Below, one piece after another: positions 32,501-44,500 of a stretch of 64,000 nucleotides of DNA. The translations under genes and the position numbers were made by a program. Source of the stretch: Dendrophyllia cribrosa (Eukaryota > Cnidaria > Anthozoa > Scleractinia > Dendrophylliidae). The DNA lies in the NCBI GenBank assembly GCA_024195265.1, contig JAJLRJ010000006.1:24179770-24243769 (forward strand), in the 5' to 3' direction. Each line of letters begins with the position of its first letter. The first letter of the stretch is position 1. Under the pieces are notes generated by a model. That model was not told the DNA's origin. It worked only from the letters and a program-made list of their open reading frames with translations, and did not search any database.

Positions 32501-35500
32501 AGATTGAATTTGGGCGGCTGTCTAATCCACCATCCCTTGACCACAAAATGTAAAAGCAATCCTTTTCAACAACCTTGTTTGGCATGCCAATACGTGGTTT
32601 TACCATACCATGTAAAAGAGGACGGATAGCTTCAGCGCAGTTAGGGTAAACACTAAAAATGGGCCTGCTTATTACAGTAGCAAGGGCCATGATATGCATT
32701 AAGCAAGACCATTGGCCTAACTGAGTTCCTCCAACTGCTTCACTCTGAATAGCTGACACTCGGTTGCAGCTTTGCTCCCACTCCTTCATGCCACGTTCCT
32801 TTAGGGCGAGAGTGAAAAGGGTAACGTCGCTGAAGGGACAACCAGATTGTAGAGCCTCCCTGAATCGTGGATGGCTTTGGTAGTACTGCGCATTTTCAAA
32901 CAATTCAATGGCAGTCAGGATACGGAGAATGATTGAGTATGTCGTATTACCCACGAGGGACACAGAAACAGCATGGTACAGGCAGTTTCCATCTCCAGGT
33001 ACTGAACAAGCGATCAAATTTGTAGGTGCATCGTCGGGGATTAAGGACTGCGCTAACAAGTCTTGTTGCAGTACTTCGGGTCTTCGAAAGGACTGGTCTG
33101 AAAGGACTGAATATTTGCTCTTTAATTTAGAGCAAAAATCTCCCGCGCTGCTTTTTTTGGTAATCAGGGCTTCATTCAACTGTTTTAAATCGCTAATCTG
33201 AAAAACAAATCACACTAACGCTTTAAAATCTTCAGTTTCCACTTCCATTAAATACGGCAAATTCTGTAGGGAAGACATTTGTGTGGTTGTTATTTTCACG
33301 GTTCAAAGTTGCAAGTGTTGGAAAATCAAGGTTTAATACCGGACACCTTCAGATGGAATAGTGCTCAAAGTTTGACTTTTGGTTCATAGTAAAGGTAAAA
33401 GTGTTATCTTCATTAAAAAGAAAAAAAAAAAAAATGAAAAAGAGTGACAGTTTTTCGTTTTAAGTGGACGTAAAAGTTACTCTTTTGATTGCCAGCCCCA
33501 TGACGTTGAAAAGCGAGGTTTGGAAAGAAAAAGAGCGCGAAAAATGACCGGAAGTAATCTTATCCAAGCGTTGATTGTCTCAGTTTCCTGAGAAGAATTT
33601 GTGGGCGGAGTTAATGTTTGTTTACGAATCGAGGGATTTTTTTATCGCCGTTTTCTCGACTGAAATTTTTCGCTCAGAGGGGACACTTTAAGGAGCTAAC
33701 AAAGTTTTCTGTAAGTTTTCATCGCAATCGAAAATGTCAAAACCCGACGCGCTTGAGTTCCGAAAGACTAGAACAAATCAAATCAGTGAAAAACAAAAAT
33801 CACTTTGAGTTTTAGCTTTCGAAAGCTGATTCGGACGCTCGCATTAAAAATAAAACAAATTGGCAGTGCAAGTTTTTTAAAAAAATTGTCGGTTTGTTTT
33901 GGTGTAGGGTTTTAGGTATCTGCAGTTTAATAACTGGAGAGAAACTCCTGAAGGTATCCGACGACCTAAACCGCGAAATTGTCGGCACTATTTGTCAACA
34001 TAATTTTGCTCTGTCGCAAAGCGTTTTCAACAACAACAAAAAAATTTACATCCGAGGTTTCGTGTCGAGAAAGTAAGATTTTGTATCAAGGACCGCATGA
34101 GATTATTGAACAGGAACGGGAGGAAAAGGTTAAAAATACTTACTTGTTCCTCCTTCGCTGCCATGGTCGTGGTCAAATTGACTAGTTTAACCCAAGTGAA
34201 AAAATCGTTGATAATTTTCGCGGGAAATGAACGAATATCCACGTGAACTAAAGTGGTCATACCGCCTGCCAGGGTCAAAGGTTTCTTTGACAATTTTCGC
34301 GGGAAATGAACGAATATCCACGTGAACTAAATTAGTTATACCGCCTGCTAGGGTCAAAGGTTTCTTTATTTTTTTCATGATCAAAGAGATCGCATTACAA
34401 ACATAGCAAGTCTCCAGAAACGAAGCATTGCTAGCCGTTGTGGCTACCACAAATGGGAGAAATCGAAGCACGTCGAGTCTATAACTCATTTATTAGTTAT
34501 ACTTCCACTCTTCTCACAAGGAAACGGCTGTAAAACTTACGTGCGAGCGATCCAACAAACATGACAAATTTCAACAGACGGCACGCAATATTAAACTTTG
34601 AATGGAGATCGTATTACAAACACCACACTGCTTCGGGTCTCCTCACAAACGACAATTGTTTGTGAACGTGGGATGAAATCAAATTGTAAGCATGTGAAGT
34701 CAATAGCACAAACGTATAATTCCATTCTTCTGTCAAAGTTAATACTCAGATTAATCTTGCAAACGCTCTGGTCGTGCCGCTTTCAAAGATTATGAATCGA
34801 TACTAATTATAGTATCAACAAAAAATTAACAAACAGACGAATTCCATATATGGGAATATCTTGAACCTTGTTTCCAATTCAGTGAACGCGCCAAAGCGAT
34901 AGCGCTGAACGCGAAATCCGTGAACACTGCGTGCATTTCGGCTTTATGGAAAATTTACACTGTTGGTATAAATAGTTTTACAGCTCAACTGATGGAACCA
35001 CAGTTAACCGAAAAATAGGGGCTAGTTGCCATGTGATAATCGTAAGTTAGGCGCCCGTGCGGGCTCCTTGAAGAAAATTTTGGTCGCCCACGGTCTGTAC
35101 TTTGGCGCCCCAGGCGACCGGGCGCCCGTTAGGCAGCAGCCTTGGGTCGTGGGTTCGAATCCCACCGAGGTCAAAGATTTTTTTCTTTCCCTCGTGTGGT
35201 CCCTCATTTCCTTACTAGGACTAACGCTCAGTACAGGGAAATATATGGGTTGACTTTAGCACTATAATTTACACACAGAGTTAATTCTCTGATTTCTTGT
35301 TTTTACAGTGTACTTACTACTTATCTTAGCTTTACATGTTACCATCTTTCTCTTTATCATGCTCAGACAAGTGTATTTTATGTATTACAAGATACATGTT
35401 TACATGTATGACATACTACATGTAAATTATTAAAATTGTGTAGGGAGAGGCTGGTCAGCCGTACAAGCTTTATAGGCCTTTATCACGCCCCGCCATTTTG

Positions 35501-38500
35501 TATAAAAACAAAAGATTTTTGCCCGCCCAACCTCGTTTTCAACTTTTTCATTGCGAGGCTGGGCGGGCAAAAACAAAGCATTTTATTCTCTGGGGAGTCA
35601 ACATGGCCGCCGCGTGATAAAGGCCTATTGGATCCAGGAACAAGAACGTGCGAATCAAAAACACTTTTCATTTTACAATAAGTATAACTATCATCATGAT
35701 GGTGTAAAACAATAACTAGATTAACAAGCCATAAGACTCTCAAAATATAACAAACAATGCAACTACATGCCGGCTGTGAAAAAACCGGATGATACTCAGC
35801 ACCATGTTCTCCAAACCAAGTGTGTGTAGTCAAAGAACTTCCCTGAAGGTTAACGAAGAGCTAATAATAGCATGCAGAAGATGAGTGGGAAGTGAGCTTG
35901 TAACTGGTGGCGTCGATGGGCGAACCGCATGAAAGCAAGCAATACAACAAGGGAATTGCGAATAATGCCACAATGTCAAAAAATACGATTTTTGTGTCAT
36001 GCAGATCAAGTTACCCGAAAGGCAACTACTCAGTGTGTGATATGGTTGTCCCCAGCATCATTTTGGTTTTCTCTGTATACAAGTACCTGTCCTGGTCTTA
36101 ACTTTGCAATCAGTATATCATCAAGCACTGGTCCAATATCTTGAGGTCTATACTACAAAGGAGAAAAACAAAAAAATCAAGATACAAGTGCTTTAGTGAC
36201 TGTATTGCTCATTACAATAATAAATAAATACTGTTCTGTACTATTAAAGGTGGTTCTTTCTTTTGAGCATGTACATGAAGGTGTAACCCTCACTTGTGAC
36301 AACCACCTAAATGAAAGCTGTTCACAAACATGTACTGTACATACTTTACAAGGCACCAGCATTTCTTCCTTGAATTCTGAGCTTGGGAAGGGTAAACCAG
36401 CAATCATGGGCATAATCTAACAAGAGCAATTATCCTCGCAGGGCTGTTTGTATACACTCAGGGCGATTAAAATTGTGCTGTTCCATGAAATATCCATTAA
36501 CCACCTCAGGGAAGGTTATTGGAAATTCTGAGAAGTACATATTTTCTGGAATAACGCTTTAAACAAAAAAAAAAAAATTTTAAGAGGCTCGTAAGGGTTT
36601 CTTGCTTTCAATAGTGTGTCTAAATCTCCCTGATCTTCCTGGGACTGCAGCGTTAAGTTTGGGTGCACAAATTGGAGCAGTGGAACTAATAAAACACAAT
36701 AAAAATGAATCCAGTTTGACTTTTCTTAGATTACATCTATTGATACCATGACACACACTGGAGTTTACTTTGACTAAGTCCAATTGCAGAGCAATTAGAA
36801 GGTTCAGTTGAGTAGTTTTTCTTGTGAGTTTGATTCTGTTCAATTAATGAACTATATTGAATGATTGGTGTTCAATTGAGTTTAATTGCCAATTAATGTC
36901 CAGCTACACCAGTTAAACTGCACATACACCATGCACATTTGTTTCATTGTTTAAATTGTTTATAGTTACCTTTCTGGTCTGATTTCCAATCGGTACCCAC
37001 TTTAAGAGATCTGTAGTCACTATAATTCAATTGAAAAAATGTTTAACAGTATTTAAGCCATCAATAGTCATAACAGACTGACATCTTCATGACTATAATA
37101 ATTTGAAGTAGTGTACAATGTACTGTAATGTGCACTCTATGTTCAATACAACAGACTGAACAAGCATTTTAATATATTAAAATACACTGTAATCCCACCT
37201 GAATGGGATGCTACATGTAGTCCATCACAGGATTACCATCTCCTACCCTCTTCCCACCCTCAGTTGGGGGGAGAAAGACAACGTGGCGTGCAGTTCTTGT
37301 CTATGGATATTAACGACAAGGTGGAGACCAGGGATTACAAAATGTAGTTGCAAAAAATGTATTGCTGGGCATAACTGCTAATGTTGACCAGACATACAAA
37401 ATATTAATAGTGAGTTTGATTGGTTTATGTCTCATTTTAGTTATACCAGGCCTCACATTTTATGTGACTTACCCAGGACTCAAAGCAACAACCTTACAAC
37501 ACTGTATGATCAAAGTCTGAAAGGCTATAACTGCTTGTCCACTGTGCCTGTCTGTCTGTAATCTTACATTTTTTTCAGCTTGTTGGAAGAGAATATTTTT
37601 TTTTATTGGGAGGAGTCTGCCAAACCTGATAAAGAAATCAACATTTTTGCCCTTTCTTTGACAATAATTTTAAATTTCGGTTTTGTACTTGAGGAACCCA
37701 ATAAATTGCTGTAGGAAATTTTCAACCAATCACAGGCTGGTTTTTGAGATGTCAATACAATGTCAAATTAGCAGGCTAAAACATCTGAGAATTGTGATAC
37801 TGCATAATAAAGTGAGAGTACATAACAGCAAACAGCAGACAGCAAGACTGACAGTGCTGCACAGGTTGCAAGGGACAGTAGGAGATGTTCAGTGTGGCAA
37901 ACAAACCTGAACAAAACATAATTTTTAGTAGAAGAAAACCAGATTAACAGATTAGAAATTGAAGAAACCTGATCATATAAATATACATTATTGTACTTAA
38001 TCTTTCTTAGTTATATTTATATATAAGTACATGTAGTTTAATTTATAGTTAATGCACTCTAGTATAATTTTCACGACTCCTAGGAAGACCATGTACATTG
38101 TAAATAATAATTATTATAAAAAAATAATATGATTTTGTGTGTACATGTATGTATAAATATAGATTGATAATGATGATGATGATGACGATGAAGCCAAAAA
38201 GTAACAAATCAAAGAACAAATAGTACAAAATTTCACCTTTAGAATGAATAAATAATTCATCTGGATCTGTTGCATTCTTTGGTGCATTCTTGTTTTTAAT
38301 GCATTTGACTTTTAGATTAAACTGCAATGTTGTATTTTCCTTTGCCTCTTCATCTCCTGTATGGAGTAAAAATGGAGAACATGAAATGTAATGCTACTGT
38401 ACATGTATATCCAGTATTAAAAGTACTCCTAACCTTTGCGGGTGTCCATCGGCAAAAAAAAAATTGCACACATGCCAGTTTTAATAGCAATAATTTATGA

Positions 38501-41500
38501 CAAACTACAATACTTGACAGGAGTAACCTACAGCTGTAACAGAGAACTCAGAGCAGAATGCATTTGCATGCGAACCGCAAACCTGTCAAAAACTCAAAAT
38601 TACAAAATTAATTCTAAGTACAATCTTAAATTAATTTTGTGGATCTTGAGTTTTTGACAGGTTTGCAGTTAATTTGCCTGCAAAAGCATTCTGCTCGAGT
38701 GCTCTGTTAGCAGGTTACTTCTGTTCAGTACAATGTACTTTATAATAATTTTACAACGTATCATTATCAATCGAAAGCTTAATAAATGTAGTTTTCAATA
38801 AAAATATAACTTTAACCCATTGACACCTGAACCGCCCGTAACCGCCCGTACAAGACTCCACTGCTTTAAAAAATTGTAACTTTCTCAATCGTGCGAACAT
38901 TGCCTTAACTAGCCGTTGTGAGCATTGACTAGAAAGTCTTTCAAATTGAGATACCCAATAAACACAAAAAAGTCAGCGATTTTTGCAGAATATCAGCGTT
39001 TGAATTTGGACAATAACAAAAATTACCGTTTTTAACGTCATAGAAAAACAACAAAAATCACGTTTTTGCCTTTAGTTTTTTTTATTCAAATCATCGTGGC
39101 AAACCCAAAAGTCAACATTTACAGCAAAATTCAGTCCTAGTCCTAGCTTAGCAGTGAATTTTTTTGCTCTTATTCGTTGCTCGGGCCTAGCTACAGCTTC
39201 TTATATGAGTGCATACTCACCTTGCCTCGATTTTCAACATCACCACCGCACTGCATGCTGGGAAAAAGCCAAAAATTTTGACAGCGTTCCATTCTTTCTC
39301 CACGCATTTCATATTTATACTAAGTCCACAGCCACTCCGACCCACCGGTAACTCCAAATATGAAGTCACGAAATCCTATGGGGCGTGTGTATGCAGAAAA
39401 TCACTCAAAAACGTAAAAATCCTCAGGTGTCAATGGGTTAATGACTTTTTCCTTTACAAACTGCCAGCAGCTGATTAACCTTCACAAGACTGAGGGTTGT
39501 TCAATTGAATTTATAGGGTACAGTCATGTACATGTATGTAGATTTAAAGGGTTTTCGTGAAATTTGGCCAAAACGTTCCTGGGATAATGATGAACAAAAC
39601 CATTAACCAAAAGCAAAGACCTTTATTGTGACGAAGTATGAGAAAATCGAATTTTTCTATCTTGCATAGGTATAGTTGATAGTTACAGCAAGTCGCTCTT
39701 AAAACTGCGTGTGTACAAATTATTTTCCGAAGGACACCCGCAAAGGTTAGGAGTACCCTTGGCTTACATGTATTGATGGTAAAAATTGGTGACATACTGT
39801 ACATGTACCCCCTTGTACAATGTAGGGAGATGCAATGCATATAAGGTGATATTGTCAAATTAAACAATATTTTCTAATTTTTGGCCAAGTTCTGATAATT
39901 ATTAGCTCTGGGCAATAATCCAATTACCATCCAGGTCATTATATCATCAAAGACTTGGTCAACAACAGCACAACAACAGGAGACAGGTACTACAGCAGAC
40001 CACAGGGAGAACAGCTTCTTACCGGGATAATTGGATTGAGTTCTACAGTGTACCAATCACAGTCGACCATGACTAATGGTGATGCATAATTAGGTGACCT
40101 CATCACCCAATGAAGACTAGTAGTAAGCAGTCAAAATAATCTACATCAAAACGGACCACATTGTGAGGCAAATGACAATGCAGTTTATTATCATCCAGAT
40201 TATGATACAAAAATAACCTTGAAGTACATGTACTGTATACATGTATGGGTTAAGGGAAAAGACTGTTACAGTAGTATCAGTTATACTTAAATTTACAACA
40301 TACCTTCAGACCTGAAATCAAATTCTCTTGGGTCTGCACATATTGGGATCAACCCTAGTCTATGAGCCAACACCTACAGGAAGACAGTGAGCTTGAATAT
40401 GTACATGTATTACAAACGGATGCTCATCATCATCATGCAACTTGCACCTTAATACATGTAATTATTGTTCCACTTATCAGTTGGTTGGTCAGTCACATTA
40501 TTTTCCAATTTGCCTAAAGTTGTGTTACTGTCAATAAAAGTACCGTAATGATTGGATTTAGTGTCTGGGGCACATATTTTTTTCACTTCTGGTACAAAAG
40601 GTGGCTTGAGGGAGGGCCCTTATTGGAGAGCTTGGGCACTTATTTCTTTTTTGACAAAAACACAGAGTGTGAGAAAACACTTAATGAAAAATAACAGAAA
40701 TGTAGAATTCATATACAAGTCATGTAGTCAGAACATCAGTTGGCATATAATCAGAGCAACAGTAACACTGGCTCACAAAGTCAAAAATATTATTCGTCAT
40801 TGCATCTCAATGTCTTCATTGAGATTTTCTTTGATAAGATAGCTTTTTTGTGTAGCATCTTCAAAGGGGGTGGGGGCGGCTCACACTGTATTAGAAAGGG
40901 GGCTCTTATTAACAAAACAGGTTTGAAACAGGGCGCTGGAAGGAGGTAACTAAATTGAATTACAATGTATTATAGTAATAAATATACTTTAGGTTTGATT
41001 CCTGCCGGGGACTCATTTTTTTTTTTTGCCCCATGGTCTGATGGCATGATGAACACAACATCTTTCCCCTGTTCCTTGCATTAGTAAGAGAATGGCAAGT
41101 TTGATTTATTGACAGGCGGTCCGATCAATAAATCAAATTTCATGAACTGTAATCCACTTCAATCCTTGCAATCCTGCACTTTATCTTCAAACTACTGCTT
41201 TTGTTTTGCTCTATTACTATAGAATCTTTTTATCCAACTTACATGTACATGTAGTTGTATATTTGGTGACGTTTGGCGATATAATGTGGAAATAAGCTAG
41301 GCGAAATTTTACTATTTCGCCGGGACAGTGTCCCTTTAAGCTTATCTGAATGCACGCCTTGTTTAGTGGTCAGTCATAAGCTCGTTTCAAAGAGCAAGCA
41401 ATGAACATTCTTTGTCAATCCCCTTGCCTCACATCCCTGGTTCCCCTCTATGCCCAGTCACGGCTTAATTGCAGCCTTTGTGTCTCAATTCCGGGCCGTC

Positions 41501-44500
41501 TCATGCTCCACTTTTCTCTGTTTTTCCCCCCACACTCCAGCACTTATTTCCTCTTACATGTACGTCACGCCATTTATGCGCTTTTATTTTGAAGACCATT
41601 AGAGCGATCGGTTTCGTTCCAGCCCATTATTCCCCTCACAGCTTTAGGCGCGGCGGCGCTACATGTAGTTTTGCCTTTAAGTGCAATGTTCCCACGGAAC
41701 TTATCCAGTGGCAAGGAGATACCTCAAAATGTCTCCCACTCAAAAGCGCCTTGCAGTCAACACTATGGCTGCTAACATTCTTCGGTTATCTAGTCAAACT
41801 TTTTCCCCCCTTTTTCATCGGTATATCTATATAATTAATTATATTTTGTTGTTTCATCTTCTCCTCACTGTCACGCTCTCTTCAAATTTCACACAACTCA
41901 GGTTTAGGCCTTTTGGCGGGACTCTATTGATTCAGCTACGACGTTATCCACTACTCAGTTTACAGCAGTCGAATCTGACTCAATAAACTTGTTGCACAAA
42001 CTTCTCGTTGTTTGATTATTGAGAGTGTGTGATTGTGCAATAATTACGATAAGTGATTATTGCTAATTATGCACCGATCATATGATGTCACTTACATTGT
42101 AAGCTTATCTGAACGTGCACCTTGTTTATCAGTAGTCATAAGCACGTTTCAAAGGGCAAGCACGTTAACCCAACCCTCCCTCCCATGAGAGTCTATTGAT
42201 TCAGCTACATGTACGACGTCCGCTACTCAGTTTACGGCAGTCAAATCTGACTCAATAAACTTGTTGCTTAAACTTCTGGTTGTGTGATTATTGAGAGTGT
42301 GTGATTTATACAAGACAGTATGAAAAAACAATTATCATGTTTCACAAGGTAAAAATGTTCAGCTGACCTCATCTTGGATGATGGAGGTGTTGTTATGAAT
42401 GAAGACTTTCTCAATTGCCATTGTTGGAACCTGTAACAAAAATTAAACATACAGTTATACATTGCTCATAAAACAACCAAACAATTGACAATATACGACT
42501 AACAATAACATTACCATGGATTAATATTAATAAATTACCGTACATGTATGTACATGTACAGTTGTACTATCACATTACAGTCAAATTTTCTGAGCAGACA
42601 CTCTCAGTGGACAGCTCTACTGACTGTACGGCCACCTCGACATAACCCTGTTTGAATTCTCCTCTTACTGTACGAGAATCATATGGTCCCGTAAGCGGCC
42701 AGATCAAGTTATGGAGACTTCTTCTGTTTCCCTTGAGGGTGTCCGCTTACAGGAGCTTCAACTTTAAACTACAGGTAAAGTGTTATGTCACAAATGAATG
42801 TTATGGAATTATGGGATTTGATGAGAAATTCAGAAAGAGCATGATTCAAACTACATGTAGTACTCCCTGCTTGCCGATGTATCTCACATCAAATTGCAAT
42901 AGGATGGATGCTGATTTTTGGCAGGTGGACATTTTTCATCATGTTCTTTCCAAATGTCTCATCTTACCCCATATTTTCACAAATTTAGTTTTTGTTATGA
43001 TCATCACTTTCAGACTCTATGCTCACCTCAGCTAACAAAATCCTCCTCAGTGCATTTGCAATAGCTGCATCAATACCAACCATATCAAACTCCAATTCAT
43101 TCTTTCCCAAATGGATTATATCAATGCGAAATTTCTGTAACAGGACGAAAACAAAATCATTACTTAACAGTTTTCAATCTCTTTACTCTTCTATAAAGAT
43201 CAGGACAGTAAACAAATCTGATATCAAAACCGCTTACTGCAAAAGATGTTAAGTACAGGAAAACATACTGGTAGAATAAAAAGACAACACTCCTATCAGT
43301 TGATGTTCTGTACAATGACATTTCAACAAAAATTAACCCCTTCCCCCTGAGAGTTAAATCTTGAATCACAAGTCTCTATAATGCATGGTTCAATTCCTAC
43401 TGTTACCATCCCCCCCCCCCCCCCCCCTTCTCCTCCCTGGGCAATACCCGGGACAAAGTCAGCCCTTGTGGCCTGGGGGTTGGGAATTGTTCAAGCAGTC
43501 TTGTCCCAGGGGTAGGGTGGTGGGGCAAGTTGAAATAACTACTTGTCTCTTTCTGAATGCCTGGGGGTTAGGGGATAACAGCAGGAATATAATTAAACCA
43601 TGCATAAAGAGAGAGTGGCAAAGGGTTTATGCGTGATGTGTGATCAGGGCAAAAATCAGTGTGTGAAATGTGAAAGTTAGTAAAATGGAAACATGATTCA
43701 TGAATTTAAGAACTAATATCCTTGTAAGGAACCAGACTAAGGAATTTAACGAATATGTGACGCGTGAATTGTGTAGAAAAAGGTGCGTGATACAGGATCA
43801 TGACCTCCCCCCCCCCCCCCGGTCATGTTAAAACGCAGACTGTAGACTGCAGACTGCAGACCGTGCAGACTGTGCAGACCATGCAGACTGTGCAGACTGA
43901 GTCTTTTTTTATCCTGATTATTTTGTTACTTTTCCAAAAACCATGAACACTTTGATTTGATTTTGACATTTCCCATTGTGCAGCAACCAATCAGAAGTGA
44001 CTCGAAACCGCAAGAAACCCAAACAAACGGTTTATACATGTAGTCACGAAACCACGCTTCACTGTTTCTTTGCAAAAGAATCGTCGCCGCTTCGCTGTAG
44101 TTTTGCACCTAAAGACACTTCTGTAACTAACCAACCCAAATGAGTACCCCTTGCTTCTGTTCTCTTTTGCAGTTATACCGTCGTAAAATTCAAAATTTTT
44201 TTTTTTCGCGTTTGATTGGTTTGCGCGCGATTTTCTTCTCAATGGTTATGTCACGCCGTACAAAGCTTTCCCCCGTGACATTTCGTTGAGAAAAAATTGC
44301 CCAAATGGCCAAGGTCCGATTCGGAAGTTAAGAAATTTAAAACCTATAGAAGCAAAAGAAAAAAAACCAGTGGGTCAGGTTTTCAAACTTTATTAAGATT
44401 ATTGCAGGTGGCGATTATTTTTCGATCCACAGAAACCCTCATGATTATCAGACTTCATCGAATATTCTCGCCTTCAAATTTTGCAAAGTAAAATTAAAAT

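Larger units (their letters stand above)
29044..35144 (-). mobile_element. Complete hAT transposon (6,101 bp) with 8-bp target duplication
   Basis: Terminal inverted repeat CAAGGCTGCTGCCTAA (16 bp) at both ends, flanked by perfect 8-bp duplications GGTCGTGG (29036-29043 and 35145-35152), the hallmark of hAT insertion. Subterminal regions share AAAATTTT and GGAGCCC words; the 3' end has three 21-bp repeats (29101-29154). It encodes an intact two-exon transposase on minus. It lies in POLR1C intron 8 in the same orientation as the host gene, inside the T arm of a SINE. Clean ends, intact frame and undiverged duplications suggest a young, possibly autonomous copy. Confidence 0.95.
28801..35318 (+). 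mobile_element. tRNA-derived SINE (409 bp) interrupted by a hAT transposon
   Basis: Flanked by an identical 15-bp direct repeat TGTACTTACTACTTA (28786-28800 and 35319-35333). Removing the hAT element and one copy of its 8-bp duplication leaves about 409 bp. The tRNA-like head starts at 28991: GGCCTCG pairs with CGAGGTC as acceptor stem, TGGCTCAAGCGGTAGAGTG is box A, and GTGGGTTCGAATCCCAC (split by the hAT) is the T arm with box B. Upstream, 28839-28907 is a perfect 69-bp inverted copy of the SINE tail at 35231-35299, within a hairpin bounded by AAATAAATGTTGAGCCACG (28803-28925). Confidence 0.75.
38423..39756. mobile_element. Composite element with GTACTCCTAACCTTTGCGGG ends
   Basis: A 25-bp perfect inverted repeat begins GTACTCCTAACCTTTGCGGG (38423-38447 and 39732-39756). 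Inside are two other inverted-repeat elements (38520-38732 and 38817-39436), so at least three insertions are nested in POLR1C intron 5. No protein is encoded. Confidence 0.75.

Noticed and set aside
28991..35173. A tRNA gene interrupted by a transposon
   Set aside because: The cloverleaf is plausible, but the surrounding SINE tail and 15-bp target repeat show it is a tRNA-derived SINE.
36177..36420. Frames on both strands near POLR1C exon 8
   Set aside because: Intronic, no motif, no splice-site framing; the exon itself is explained by POLR1C.
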